Assembly: GCA_029237695.1 (NCBI GenBank)
Contig: CM055265.1
Location: forward strand, 213,916,506 to 213,980,505
Source: Conchocele bisecta
Taxonomy: Eukaryota; Mollusca; Bivalvia; Lucinida; Thyasiridae
Length of the DNA: 64,000 nucleotides
Reading direction: 5' to 3'
Positions 21,941 to 34,965 of this stretch are shown here, in pieces. Below the pieces are notes generated by a model. The model was given only the letters and a program-made list of their open reading frames with translations. It searched no databases and was not told the origin of the DNA. Made by a program: the position numbers and the translations under genes. Each line of letters begins with the position of its first letter. The first letter of the stretch is position 1.

Positions 21941-22686
21941 TTTAGCTCACCTGAGCGAAGCTCATGTGAGCCATTGTTACCGCAATGTGTCCGGCGTCCG
22001 TCCGTCCGTGAACATTTTCAAACATCTTCTCCTCGGTAACTATTGGGCCTATAGTCACCAAATATCATGGTCATGATCCTTAGATAGGGGGATTACAAAA
22101 TTGTTAATATGACCTCATTACGTAATCCAAGATGGCCGCCGTCTAAAAATAGCACAAATTCTTCAAAAATCTTCTTCTCAAGAACCACCTACCGGATTTC
22201 GACAAAACTTGGTTGGAATGATCGATGTACAATGCTCTTTCAAAGTTGTTAAAATGGTGACCCCGGGGTCAAAAATGGGCGTGGCCCGTGGGGTCAAATT
22301 GGGGTCAAATTTTACTTTTGACCGAATATGCTCATGTCATATATCAAATTGAAGGTATCGATGAGGCGATTGCTCTGGTGCAATATTTGTCGGAATCGGA
22401 TGATTATGTCATCCATGATGGCCGCCAAAAGGTCCATTTATTCGACCTTTTGAACGTCTTTTTCTCAGGAACCACATGGCCGATGCTGGCCAAATTTCAT
22501 AGTAAGTTAAGATCCTTGGGTGAAGCATTTTCAGATTTGGTAAAATGAGTCATCGCTTAATCCAAGATGACCGCCATCTAAAAATAGCAAATTTTTTTTA
22601 AAACACATATTAACTCAATATCACATTCTCCTCTGGTGTTCATGGAGTCAGGTGAGCGAATTAGGGCCATCATGGCCCTCTTGTTT
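21941..22686. mobile_element. HINE-like element with TTTAGCTCACCTGAGCG head
   Basis: The head TTTAGCTCACCTGAGCGAAG forms a hairpin and is followed by CCGTCCGTCCGTG. The tail is GTGAGCGAATTAGGGCCATC with GGCCCTCTTGTTT. The core carries AATCCAAGATGGCCGCCGTC, the same unit that is tandem at 51248-52299. Confidence 0.6.
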
Positions 22687-22703
22687 CATGCTAGCAGTTC
22701 ATT

Positions 22704-22771
22704 TTGGCAACTAATTTCAAAATGGTAGCACCAACCTAAGTTGGCGCTACCATTTTGAAATTAGTTGCCAA
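22704..22771. repeat. Near-perfect hairpin
   Basis: 26-bp arms (TTGGCAACTAATTTCAAAAT... and its complement) around ACCAACCTAAGTTGGC, which itself pairs. Probably the centre of a MITE. Confidence 0.6.
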
Positions 22772-23370
22772 TGCCTCCTTTGTTATACTTTTCTAGCAAA
22801 GTACAATGGTGTCGGCTAATTCTGTGCACCTAAGGCTTTCCAAACAAATTTATATGTCATTACCATCTCCATATTCAGTCAAAGTTTCCTGAATATTCAA
22901 CGCAGTTCAAAGACGTCTGTGCAGGTAAAATGTCGTAACGTTCTGACGTCAGTAAGTGACGTAAATTGTGTGATGTATGACATCACATGCGTGTTTGCAA
23001 CGCCACATTTGTTTCTGCTAATGCATCTGGTAGTGTATTCAAAATGGCGAACAGCATGCTGGATCAGCATAGCAAAATTGGTATTAAACTTGAAGCAGAA
23101 CTATCCAGTGACATCATGACAGGTTAGTTTCTTAGTTGAAATGTCAATTTAGTTATTAAGACTGCTATTCCATCAGTATGGTCTGATGATTTTACACATT
23201 TTGACTATATTTGGAATATCTTTTTACCAAAATAGCTGATTGTGATAATATTGTGTCACAGAGTAGCAATTAATCAGCTTGTTTATTCCGAAATCCACAT
23301 ATTTTATTACGACGTACGCAAGGCTAAATTTGACGTGAATTGCGCATTAGCCGATGCACACAATTAGCCG
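22772..23370. other. Host DNA, no gene seen
   Basis: No recognisable exon or repeat. Confidence 0.3.
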
Positions 23371-23591
23371 AAGTATACTTTGAGGGAGGAATCATTTATT
23401 TTTCCCGAAATGCATTATTTCATATAGCACTAACGACTGCATATATTTGATGATTAAAAGTATACAGAATTATTATACTGAATTTATTACATTATCACAG
23501 CCAAAATGGCTGTGATAATGTAACAAATTCAGTATAATAAAAATTAATAAATTTATCCTTATATTGAAAATTTCTCTCTCAAAGTGTACTT
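23371..23591. mobile_element. Palindromic MITE with AAGTATACTTTGAGGGAG ends (copy 2)
   Basis: Near-identical to 9565-9785, including the CAGCCAAAATGGCTG centre. Confidence 0.6.
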
Positions 23592-24299
23592 AGCAAGACA
23601 AGTATACTTTGCAATGTTGGTGAAATTGGCTACTGGTTATGTCTCCCCCAGTGCTGGACCAGTGAAACTCCTCACACAATATGTTTTACACAGTCACAAT
23701 GACCACATCCCAGTGTTGATGGGTCATAACGTTTATACAGATGTATATATAACTTCTCCTTTGTTCCGAATGAATGTTTTCATCATTATTCTGGCTGGAC
23801 AAAAGTGTTGGCCTGTTTATACAAGCTTCGATGTCATTATTCCATTGGCAGGCTCACAGGCCTTGTATTAACCCTCACTACGCGGGAGACGGAAATTGTT
23901 GTCTGATGTTTTTCATTTTTGCCTTAATTCTTAACAAAAAAAAACTGTTTTGACAGCACACGAGAATTGTCTCCAGTGGAGACGATTCTCATGCGCTGTC
24001 AAAACAAGTTTTTGTCAAGAAATATTGAAAATAAAATATTTCCAGCAGACGACCAAAAAAAATTCAGCGTAGTAAGGGTTAAATACTGTCCTGGTGCCAT
24101 GTATAGCTCTACGCTGTATATAGTTAATGCTCAAATGTATTATGAGGGAAAGTATATTGAATATATATTTTGGGTAAAATTACATCAATCATTTTCTATC
24201 TGACACGCGGGGGGGGAGGGTGAAGAATAGACTGCGACTCAAAAAGGCATACACAGCTGTGAAAACATTTTGTAAAGCAGCTGTATTTTGGTGGTATAA
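23592..24299. other. Host DNA with a small palindrome
   Basis: A hairpin GAGAATTGTCTCCAGTGGAGACGATTCTC-like at about 23963-23992 lies in an ACTACGCGGG...AGTAAGGGTT frame, probably a MITE (about 23870-24080). No gene. Confidence 0.35.
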
Positions 24300-25586
24300 C
24301 AGGGCTTCTAAAATTTCAGAATGCCAATCGGTCCAAGAGTCCAGACATAACACTGTCGGCCATTGTTGGAGCAGACCCCACCCCCCACCACCCCCGAACA
24401 AAATATATTGTGAACAAGCGAGCGCAAAGCGCGACGCGCACCGATAATGCGGGGGGGGGGTTTGGGGGTCTTCCCCGAATTTTTTTTTGACATCTAGATC
24501 GTCATAGACGCGATTTCCCGGCACTTAGATCACCGAATACGGCATTAAATAAAAAAATAAAAATAAATAATAAAAAAAAAATTGGCAAAATCTTAGACGA
24601 GGCAGCCCTCATCCTGGCTACGGGCCTGACTGACAAGATAGAAAAAAAATGCGTTATATACCCACTTGTAATTCATTGCTAATTATGCTATTATCACTGT
24701 TCACACCGACTTCAAAATTAATTGTCGTCCTGTACAATTGAATTAACATTCGTGTTTCTTTAACCCTCAGATCGAGTTCAAAGTACATCGGCGGTGTGAT
24801 TTAGCACTTCAATTGATCCCTAATCCCTGATCCCTAATGAGTCACGCTTTTAACACGACAGACGTACCTTGTCGTTTATCAAAATGTTTGCGAATTGGCT
24901 GACCGGGGGGCGGGGGCAAATTATTCGCCGAATATTATCCCCCCCACCCAATTTTACAATGAATGGAGGTGGGGGGGGGAGATTATTCGTGTGGAGGGGA
25001 AAATATTCAGCGAATATTTTCCCCCCCGGGGGGGAGAATATTCTGTGACACCGGCTCATCAGGATCTGCGGCATTCCTACGTACATGTACATTTTATATA
25101 CACAAAAATGACCCCTAATACAGCGTAATGTAACAGTTCCTAACTTAATATGAATAGCCCGGGCCGATAGTCCATGTCAGTTTACTTGGGGTTAAATATT
25201 ACGAACACAGATAAACACAGTGCATGGTTTCTTTATTTTATTTTAACATAATCAGAAATGGCGAGTCTAGGAACTCTCGTATCTTTACGCTGAAGCCAGT
25301 CTATTTCAGTCACTAATCCGCTATACACCTGTCCCACGTGTGTGTTGAAGAAAAATCGATACTTGGAGAAACTGAATACACAGCGAGCTGCACACTGGTT
25401 TAACACGGATATGGCCCGCGGATATGTGTCATAAATTATTTGGTGGTCAAAACCGTTTATAGCGAAATAGCAGCCGACTGGCAATTTTTCTCGGACCGAT
25501 TTTTAAGACTAGTTTTCGAATCTCAATCGGTCTGAGAGTTCAAAAATCCGTCCAGAACCGGAAAACTGAAAATTTTAGAAGCCCTG
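24300..25586. mobile_element. hAT-like element with perfect 8-bp target duplication
   Basis: The ends CAGGGCTTCTAAAATTTC and GAAAATTTTAGAAGCCCTG are inverted repeats. Both are flanked by TGGTATAA (24292-24299 and 25587-25594), an exact 8-bp duplication, which fits the hAT superfamily. There is no transposase. Inside are runs of G and C (24370-24470, 24900-25040) that can pair with each other. Confidence 0.8.
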
Positions 25587-25712
25587 TGGTATAATACACA
25601 TGGATTTCACCCGTCAGTTTTAGTCTCAGTAAATTATGTAGCAGTATTATAAAATGATCCTATATGTGACAGTACAGTAATTTTAACATTGAGCTACACA
25701 ATGTTTATGGTC

Positions 25713-25956
25713 CAGGGGGCAGTTTCACTAAACTTTGTACGACTAAAATGTTCGTAAGTGCAAATTTTGGATCGTCTGGAAATTTCAATTGATGGATTTA
25801 CATTTATTGAGCATATGCAGCCTACATGTATGCTCAATACATGTAAATCCAATAATCGTTTACAAGAAAGCATTGTTAATGTGAAATTTACAGACTATGA
25901 TAATGTTGCACTTACGAACATTTTAGAAGTACGAAGTTTAGTGAAACGGCCCCCTG
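25713..25956. mobile_element. MITE with GGGGCAGTTTCACTAAAC ends
   Basis: Second copy of the 19815-20039 family. The ends are long inverted repeats through CTTTGTACGACTAAAATG. Confidence 0.55.
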
Positions 25957-26809
25957 ATATTTTCTGGCTATGAAGTGTAGGTCAACATAATAATAATAAT
26001 AATAATAATAGACTTTATTTAAAGAGGGTTACACATTTAGTTTCAAACTAATCTTCCATGAGGCCCTCATATATACATGTACATATATACAACAGTGGAT
26101 CACGTTACACAATAATCTAAGTAGGCATTGGCAATAAATTAATTAGCAGACTCTCATCCGATTTTTGTAATAAAAATGGGGTACTTGGTAAAATTTTATT
26201 TTTCATTGACATTGGTTTAAACTAAAAAAGCAACATAAATGCAATTTACATGTATGTTACAGGTGGGTGGGGATGAGAGTATGCAAATTAACCCTCTCTG
26301 ATCACATATACATCTTGTAGTTTTATTCTTTGCACATGCCAAACGACATGGAATACGGATTGATCACTGAGCGAGGACTAATGGATCACACGTGATATAT
26401 GCACAAACCCAGCCATGGATCATGTTGGAATATATCAAGACACACACATATATGTCCACTGTGTCATAATGAAAGTGAAATCATTCAGCAAGCTGAATGT
26501 ATGCAAATGGCATATGCCCTGAGATTTAAATGTTATTGAATTGCAAAGACCAGAGAGGAAAGAATGTGATCAGGGATTGAACCACAAACTATATGTATTT
26601 ACATTTTAACAAAATAAAATAAACACAAACATGTATTTTCACATTATGTATACATATAATGGTAGCAGGGTAAATTTTATCTTGGTGCCAATAATTTATG
26701 AAGAACTATAGTATGAATTTTCTGTATTAACCTGTAAAATAAACATGTTTATGTGCACAAGCTTACAAAATGTGGCTTACCTCATTCCCGGCCTTTGTAG
26801 ATTCTTAAT
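25957..26809. other. Host DNA with an AAT microsatellite
   Basis: (AAT)n at about 25988-26010. The remainder shows no gene. Confidence 0.35.
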
Positions 26810-27040
26810 TGTGAATGGAGAAATGTGGCTTATGGGATTTGTGTACAGTGTAGCCCCTGATCAGTTAGCACACTCATGTAACCTGATAACAATTTATATT
26901 GCTTGTTAGAACCATGACGGGTGTTTCATTGATGTAATAGCGAATAGTGCATATCCTGATCAGACTGTGCAGATGCACAGTCTGATCTGGATCTACACTG
27001 GTCGCAAAACCCATCAACCCAATTTCTCCAGTCACTGTGA
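26810..27040. mobile_element. GTGGCTGTGACTGG-family MITE (rearranged)
   Basis: Both arms are present but diverged (GGAGAAATGTGGCTTATGGG; AATTTCTCCAGTCACTGTG). Confidence 0.5.
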
Positions 27041-27083
27041 CAATTGATGGTTAGCTGATCGTACAACAGACAGTGTAGATCCA

Positions 27084-29477
27084 CCCTTTCAACCCTAAGT
27101 AACTGAAATGGAGTGTGACAAGTTAATTTTCCAACCAATCCAATTGTCACAACATGATTTTCAGACTAGTCCATTTATAAAAAGGGGGTGTTTTTTTATG
27201 CCGGGCATATAGTGTTAACGGTGTCCATACGTCACGTACGTACGACCCGTCCCTTCAGGTAAATTTCTTATTATGCCCCCGCCACCGAATACCGGCGTCG
27301 TACGTACGTACATCCCGAAACCTTAACGCTCGGGTAAATGGCTTATAATTTCTGTTTCCTTGCTCGGATCTGCTTCACATTTCACACACGCATTGCTCCA
27401 ATGGTCCTCTACTGCCCTGTGACAAATCCACATTCATCCCGCCCCCACTAAGCCCAGGGTCAAGGTCACAGACTTGGTGCGTTCGAAACCTTAACGCTCG
27501 GGTAAATGGCTTATAATTTCTCGGATCTGCTTCACATTTCACACACGCATTTCTCTAATCGTCCTCTACCGTCCTGTGACAAATCCACATTCGTCCCGCC
27601 CCCGCCAAGCCCAGGGTCAAGGTCACAGACTTGGTGCGTTCGAAACCTTAACGCTCGGGTAAATGTCTTATAATTTCTGTTTCCTTGCTCGGATCTGCTT
27701 CATATTTCACACACGCATTGCTCCAATGGTCCTCTACGGCCCTGTGACAAATCCACATTCGTCCCGCCCCCTCTAAGCCCAGGGTCAAGGTCACAGACTT
27801 GGTGTTTTCAAAACCTTAACGCTCGGGTAAATGGCTTATAATTTCTGTTTCCTTGCTCAGATCTGCTTCACATTTCACACATGCATTGCTCCAATGGTCC
27901 TCTACCGCTGTCTGACAAATCCACAGTCTAAGCCCAGGGTCAAGGTCACAGACTTGGTGCGTTCGAAACCTTAACGCTCGGGTAAATGGCTTATAATTTA
28001 TGTTTCCTTGCTTGGATCTGCTTCACATTTCACAAATGCATTGCTCCAATGGTCCTCTGCCGCCCTGTGAAAAATCCACATTCGTCCTGCCCCCGCTAAG
28101 CCCAGGGTCAAGGTCACAGACTTGGTGCGTTTGAAACCTTAATGATCGGGTAAATGGCTTGTAATTTCTGTTTCCTTGCTCGGATCTGCTTCACATTTCA
28201 CACACGCATTGCTCCAATGCTCCTCTACCGCCCTGTGACAAATCCACATTCGTCCCGCCCCCGCTAAGCCCCGGGTCAAGGTCACATACTTGGTGCGTTC
28301 GAAACCTAAACGCTAGTGTAAATGGCTTATAATCAAATATGCCTCGTTTTCTTTGGCTGCCAGCGGGGGCATTTGTGTGCCGACAGGCCACATTTCTAGT
28401 AATTTCTGTTTCAGTCGAGTAACATTTTCACACATGTATTTCTCTGATGGTCCTCCCTCATGCTGTACAAATCCAGGATCCTTGGGCCCCCGCTAAACCC
28501 AAGGTCAAGGTCACATACTTAGTCAAAACCTTAACGCTCGGGTAAATTTCTTACAATTTGTGTTTCCTTTCACATAACTGCTTCATGTTTCACACATGCA
28601 TTCCTCTAATGGCCTTCTATCATGCTGTGACAAGTCCACAATCCTCGGCCCCACTGCTAAACTGAAGGTCAAGGTCACATACTTCGTACATTCAAAACCT
28701 TAACGCTCGGGTAAATTTCTTAAAATTTATGTTTCCTTTCACATAACTGCTTCATATTTCACACATGCATTCCTCTAATGGCCCTCTATCATGCTATGAC
28801 AAATCCGCAATCCTTGGCCCTACCTGCTAAACCCACGGTCAAGGTCACATACATTCAAAACCTTAATGCTCAGGTAAATGTCTTATAATTTCTGTTTTCT
28901 TTCACATAGCTACTTCATATTTCATAATACATTCCTCTGATGATCATCTACCATGCTGTAACAAATCCAAGATCCTTGTGCCCCCACTAAACCCAACATC
29001 AAAGTCACTTACTCAGTACATGCAAAATCTTAATGCTCAGGTAAATGTCTTATCATTTCTGTTTTCTTTCACATAGCTACTTCATATTTCATAATACATT
29101 CCTCTGATGATCATCTACCATGCTGTAACAAATCCAAGATCCTTGTGCCCCCACTAAACCCAACATCAAAGTCACTTACTTAGTACATGCAAAATCTTAA
29201 TGTTCAGGTAAATGTCTTATAATTTCTATTTCCCTTCACTTAACTGCTTCATATTTCACCCTTGCATTCCTCCGATGGTTCTCTATCATGTTGTCTTTTG
29301 TACATTGTATTTTCAAATGTGCAATTGTTTTCTTTTGCTGCCAGTGGGGGCATTCGTGTGCCGACAGGCCACATTTCTAGTTTTCTAATAAAATATGAAA
29401 ACTACTTGATCCTGATGAGATTGATCAAACTACAATGTTTGCAAAATCAGCTACAGCGGTCTGTAGTTTTGAAAGGG
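27084..29477. mobile_element. CCCTTTCA-family MITE split by a satellite-cored element
   Basis: The left part (27084-27196) matches the first half of the family. The right part (29381-29477) resumes at the same T-rich point and ends TTGAAAGGG before TTAA. Confidence 0.6.
27197..29380. mobile_element. HINE/pearl-like element with ~175-bp satellite core
   Basis: The head TATGCCGGGCATATAGTG is followed by about a dozen units (CTTAACGCTCGGGTAAATGG, GCCCAGGGTCAAGGTCACA). The tail GGGGGCATTCGTGTGCCGAC...TTTCTAG ends at 29380. The tail has a TGTGCC/GGCCACA hairpin about 10 bp before CTAG, as in Helitron-type 3' ends. A second full tail lies at about 28365-28399, after which the units are more diverged (28400-29290), so a younger element seems to sit inside an older one. 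Confidence 0.65.
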
Positions 29478-30110
29478 TTAATCAATCTGCATAGATGTGC
29501 AGGATGGTCTCGTCTCGATCTGTGCTGGTCACGTATATGTAGGCAGTAAGTGTGGCGGTCTCAGTGATGTGATCATGCTTGCGTATAATAGATTGGATCA
29601 GGATGATCTGGTGGTGTATGGCTGAAGCCTGTATCTGATCAGAAGCAGCAGTCAGTGTGGGAGATAGTGCACATGGAATATGTATGACGTCAATAATAGC
29701 AGTTTATTGATAACAATAGATTAAACCATTTCCAGATATCTCTCTTCTCAATGGAAATATATTTATGTTAATATACAATAGATGTGTGTGCATACAATTA
29801 ATGTTCTTTGGCTTATAAACACTTATAATGGTGCTTATGACTTACTTTTCATTGGCTGTCAGTCCAAATTCATAGACAAGTCACATCTAGCTATACCTAT
29901 AGACATGTATAGTGGAACCTCTAAACTGGACAAACGTAAGTGTGATATTTTTAGCATGCCTTCCTAAGGAAGTAGTGTTTATGACATACCCCCGGTGTCG
30001 CAGTCAGTGTCTGTCTGTCTGTTTGTCTGTCCGGGCAACCAAACGAGAGGAAGGGGACATTGGGAGGAGCCTAACACGAAAGAATCATTTGATTTATTCT
30101 GTGTGGCCTA
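29478..30110. other. Host DNA, no gene seen
   Basis: Contains a GTGGAACCTCTAAACTGGAC end fragment near 29911 and a short GTCTGTCTGTCTG run near 30010. Confidence 0.3.
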
Positions 30111-30343
30111 AGGGCTTCTAAAATTTTCGCTTTGTCGGTTCTGGACCGAATTTTGAAATCTCAGACCGATTGAGATTTGCAAACTATCCTTAAAATTTGG
30201 TCTGAAAATAATGAAATCCGACTGCTAGTTCATAAGACGCGTGTGGTAATTGTTACAGGTGAAGGTCTCGATAGCTGTAGAGATCATAGCGGTTTATAAA
30301 TAGACTGGCTTTAGCGTATTTAAGACTCGCCATTTCTGATGAT

Positions 30344-30420
<77 letters not shown>

Positions 30421-31140
30421 CCCAGGCTATTGGATTGGCGAAAGCCGGGCGGGGGGGCGGGCGGGCGGGCGGGCGGGCGGGCGGGCGGGCGGTGGGCGGG
30501 CGGCGTCCACAATCAATGTTAAGTTTTCATGTTTTCGTCCATTTCTTTGTTACTGTACCACATAGGACCAACAAACTTTCACAGCTTCATAACCAAGGGG
30601 TGCCCCCTCACATATCACTATCCAACATGTTACCTTTTTTTGAACTTGACCCAGTGTTAACTTTTCGCGTTTACAATGTTAAGTTTTCGTGTTTAAGTCC
30701 ATTTTTTTGGTACTGTACCACCTAGGACCACCAAACATTCACAGCTTCATAACCAAGGGGTGCCCACCACATACAACTATCCAACATGTGACCATTTTTT
30801 TTACCTTCACCTATTATTTCTACTTAATTGACTTAGCCATTTTCAACGTTAACTTTTTAACGTACGTCTGGTTAAAGTTTTTTGGTTAAAGTTTTTTGGT
30901 TAAAAGTTTTTCGTTATACTATATCTTTGCAACTGCTTCGCCCATTACCTTGAAACTTCATATGGGTGTTTATCATCATCCATATTTTCATTCTACCCCC
31001 CAACCGTGCGGCCCCTATGCCCAATGTCAAGGTCAAATTACTTTGAATTTTTGTTAAACTTTTTTCGGTTACTATATCTCTGCAACTGCTTCACCCATTA
31101 CCTTGATACTTCACATGGGTGTTTATCATCATTGTCAGCG
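30111..31140. mobile_element. hAT-like element fragment with poly-T and GGGCG tracts
   Basis: It begins AGGGCTTCTAAAATTTTCGC like the elements at 24300 and 35497. It contains ~75 T (about 30339-30415), a (GGGC)n tract (30448-30505), then two ~165-bp units (GTTAAGTTTTCGTGTTTAAG, ACCACCAAACTTTCACAGC) that recur at 35850-36200. The far end is not identified. Confidence 0.45.
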
Positions 31141-31709
31141 CGATATCCTCGGCATTTTGGCAAAATGTCCTATAATATCCTATATTTTGGGCAAAATTCC
31201 TATAATTCCTATATATTTTTTGGGTAAGCAAAAGGTTGCTTTTTCTTTGGTTAAAATATAACTTTTTTGTTAAATTTGTTGCACTAAATTCATCATGCAA
31301 TTTAAAGGACATCCATAAGTATTTATTAATGTGATGTTGACATCATTTCAACAAAATTAATTTATGTAGTACCATGATGTGTGCCAATTCATTCTTAATT
31401 GTTTTTCAAAAATCCCTTTTTTAATGTAATAAGTTAAGGTAAATGACTTATTTGCACAATTAAATGATTTGTGGTGGAACGCGGCTGGCTAGAAGGGGTG
31501 TTGGGAGGCCAGATATAGTGTCCTATATTTTTTTGAAAAAAATCCTTTTTTTTTTTTGCACTGTGCTGGAAGTGCTGTGCAGGCCACGACCATCTAGTCT
31601 ACAAAAAGTGGGTATAATTATCTTATCCAAGTGTCTATGCTTGGAAAAAACCTGGCCTTCGTGGCTTTGCCTCGTTTCTTGTTAAGAAGTAGAACAAACC
31701 CGAGTGAAA
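31141..31709. other. Host DNA / element debris
   Basis: A tail AAAACCTGGCCTTCGTGGC...GTTTCTTGTT near 31650-31683 matches 36930-36960. No gene. Confidence 0.3.
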
Positions 31710-32075
31710 ATGTGAACGAAATCCCATCCCAGTTCACTGAAAAATTTGGTTGAAATCCCACTGAAATTTCACTGGAATTTCAGTAAAATCCCACTGATCC
31801 TGGTGAGATCTTGTTAAAATCCCACCGAAAAATTTGGTCGAAATCCCATTCGGATCTCGCCAGATTTCAGTGAAATTCCACTGAGATCTCATTGGGATTT
31901 CTCAAAATTTCACTGGGATCTCGCCAGATTACAGTGAGATCCCACTTTATTTCAGTGAAATCCCACTGGGATCTCGCCAGATTTCAGTGAGATCTCAATG
32001 GGATTTCTAAAATTTGTATTGGGATCTCGCCAGATTACAGTGAGATACCACTTTATTTCAGTGAAATCAGTTTGA
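31710..32075. repeat. Degenerate palindromic repeat (TTTCAGTGAAATCCCACT)
   Basis: Repeated short motifs GATTTCAGTGAAATCC and CACTGGGATCTCGCCAG in alternating order. A second block is at 33885-34080. Confidence 0.5.
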
Positions 32076-32512
32076 TGACTGTAGGTGTTACAGTGGCTGA
32101 GAAAAAAATTTAGTAGGTGAACCAAAATGGTGAAGGACACACGGACGGACAGGTACAAAACTTAATGCCCCCTGACATGGGGGCATAATAAAAATAACTT
32201 AAAATAGAATTAACTCTCAATGTAAATTTATCCAAGTTATGGATACAAGTCTGCGGACGGCTTCACTTTCATCATGTTCATATTTCAGTTCATGTTTTTT
32301 TAGCCTTTTTTTTCTCTGCATAAGTCTTCAGTCCATTTGTGTAGTCAGGTTCAGAGACTGGCCAGTATGGGCCCGGGATAATCCATGCTCGTCTTTCACT
32401 GCTGAAAAATATACGAAATTGTGTGGCAGAGAGACTCAGTGAAAGGGCGACGGTAGTAGGGAAATAAGGTGGGTTACAGGTGTTAATGGCACCCCCGGCC
32501 CCTCATAATTAG

Positions 32513-32645
32513 TGTCTGTGGCTGGAGAAATGGGCTTATGGGTTTTGTGTCTAGTGTAGATCCAGATCAGCCTGTGCATCCGCAGTCTGATCAGGATCTG
32601 CACTGCTCACAAACCCCATATGCCCATTTCTCCATTCACAGCTAC
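32513..32645. mobile_element. GTGGCTGTGACTGG-family MITE (short form)
   Basis: Deleted centre; both ends are recognisable. Confidence 0.5.
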
Positions 32646-33884
32646 AAATGAGGATATATAATTGCAAGTTATTTTTTGTTACCTATGACAATGTTTCATT
32701 GTCTCCAAAATAAAACAGTTTGCTTTAAAAAATAAAATACATGTTTCAAAACAACATTTAATGATTTATGTCAATATTTTAGAAGAATAGTAAAGTAAAC
32801 TTTAAATTCACTTAAAATACCCATTTGTGAACATCGATGTGCATAAATTATGCATATTTAGTTAATACCCAACTGAAATATCACGAAATTCGGGTTCCGG
32901 TAACATCGATTGGAAAAAGTTGCAAAAGGACGAAACTACGTAGGTACGAAATCGCGGAAATTCTCCCAAGATATTTATGGATTTTTTTTACGTTTTTTGA
33001 CAATAGAGTTAGCCAAATCAGATTGAAATCAATAATTAATAATGTAATAAAACATTATTAGTTCTCGACATCAAATGATTCCATCAGAATATATCGATTT
33101 CGTACGTAAATCTTGAAACAAAACTTTTGCACTTTTCGTCGAAGCAGAAAGTTGCAATCATCGGCCTTTCGTATGGCAATTTAATGATAATTTCAACCGT
33201 TTAAACATAATATTTGTGACAGAAAACATCAATAAACTACAGAGATACTTACCTTAAATTTACAACATGTTTGGAACAATCAACGCTTTGTAGATCAAAC
33301 TGTTGGTAGATTTTCTCAACCAGGTATAGCGCGAATAGGATTTTGATTTTCCAAAATGGCGCCGACTCGTGAGTGGACAGAATTTGCGCGGAGGAGTACA
33401 TTTGAAAATTGAATGCGAAGCTCAATATTAGGTTCCGAAACACAAATTTAGTATCAAATAAAAGATAATTCTTTGTAATTTTCATAAATATATGCATAAT
33501 ATGGATAATTTAATGATTTGATGGGCGACGAGGCCGTAACTTTTGGGATTATTTACGTCGCGTAGGCAAGTCCTATGTTAATTATGCAAATGTCTCGGTG
33601 TACGTCATTCAATTTTCTGTCAATCAAAATCCATCTCATGAGATATAAACAGCCCGCAAATCATTTCTAAGCCGGTAGCTGGTACCAAAGCACTCGCAGA
33701 CATTGCACATTTTTATCAGTGGGATCGAGTTGGTTAATCCCCAGTTAATTATCCAATTAAATTGATACATGATAAAACAATATTTATCACACATAATTAT
33801 AATACAGTGGCACGCCCCAATATTTGGACAGCAAAAAAAAATTTTTTATTTTTTTGCTGCGAGTTTGGGATCGGGAAATGATCG
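32646..33884. other. Host DNA, no gene seen
   Basis: A/T-rich with no recognised exons or repeats. Confidence 0.3.
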
Positions 33885-34080
33885 TGATTTCATTGAAATC
33901 TCGCTGAGATTCTCAGTGAAATTTCACTTGGAAGCTGAACCGGGAATGCACTGCGATTTTACTGAAATTCAGTCAGATTTTTTCGAATTTCACTGAGATT
34001 TGGAAATAACACCGGGATATGATAATCTCAGTGAATTTCACTGGGATTTCAGTGAAATCTCGGTCACATTTTCACTAGGG
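33885..34080. repeat. Second block of TTTCAGTGAAATCC-type repeats
   Basis: Same short motifs as 31710-32075. Confidence 0.45.
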
Positions 34081-34454
34081 AATGTGGACAAACACCAATA
34101 ATTCTTGACAAAAAACAATAACGTAGTTTGACAAAAGCATGATAATCGTCGTCTTAGGAGAAGATTCTTATGTGCTACCAATACATGTTTATTGGAGGAA
34201 AAAAATATTTTGATATGTGTTATTGGTTACTGCACCTGGGATTCTGCACCTCCTACTTTTAAATTTCGATGTCATAAAGTTATGGAATAATTATGTGCGA
34301 AAGATAATTCCAGAGCCAAATCTTACTAAATAAAGTTCTATTTTATTCCATGCGTGATAGTGTCCCGAAATGGATAAATATGTGTTTTCCCGTCCGCATG
34401 TACTCTGAAAATGTTGTCAACTTTTTATACACTCGTTTGAAAAAACTGGCCTTA

Positions 34455-34690
34455 TTATGTATTCACCTTGTACGGGCGGGCGGGTGGCAGCATGCGGGTA
34501 TCGGGCATGCACAGCTTGTCCACGCAATAACTACTTGATGGATCGTAACCAAATTCGGTATACATGTTTATCACGGCAAGGCGAAGAAGCCTATTGGTTT
34601 TGAAAAATTTCCAATAACTTGGCGGCCATTTTTAATTTTCACACTCTGTATCCTTGTCCACGCAATAACTCAAGTTCTACTTTACAAAAA
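34455..34690. repeat. Copy of the ~170-bp CTTGTCCACGCAATAACT repeat
   Basis: Related to 19230-19560. It is followed at 34710 by TTAA and a second element. Confidence 0.45.
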
Positions 34691-34713
34691 ATGCGCTCTC
34701 AAAACATTCTTAA

Positions 34714-34965
34714 AGGTACATGCCCACTCAGTAGGCACAAACTGTTCTATATATCAGAGACATCATCTGAGACATTTTCTGGCAAAATAAACATTAATTC
34801 ACCATTACTCCAGGCATTGATTCACATTATTATACATTTTATATCGGACATAAATTTCCACACTGATATCAAGGGTGATAACCGTGTTTCCTTAAAATGT
34901 TAACGGACATTACTATTTAGTCTCTGTATTTATTTTTTGATGTGCAATGATCATACTTTTTACTA
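34714..34965. mobile_element. Partial TTAA-type element, inverted relative to 3719-4217
   Basis: It starts after TTAA (34710-34713) with AGGTACATGCCCACTCAG and matches the other copy in reverse to about 34960, then diverges. The far end is missing. Confidence 0.55.

Noticed and set aside
22288..22548. 86-aa frame near a HINE-like core
   Set aside because: It lies within a repeat unit that is tandem at 51248-52299 and is broken there; no protein signal.
30339..30725. 128-aa frame with a long phenylalanine run
   Set aside because: It is translated poly-T followed by a GGGC tract.
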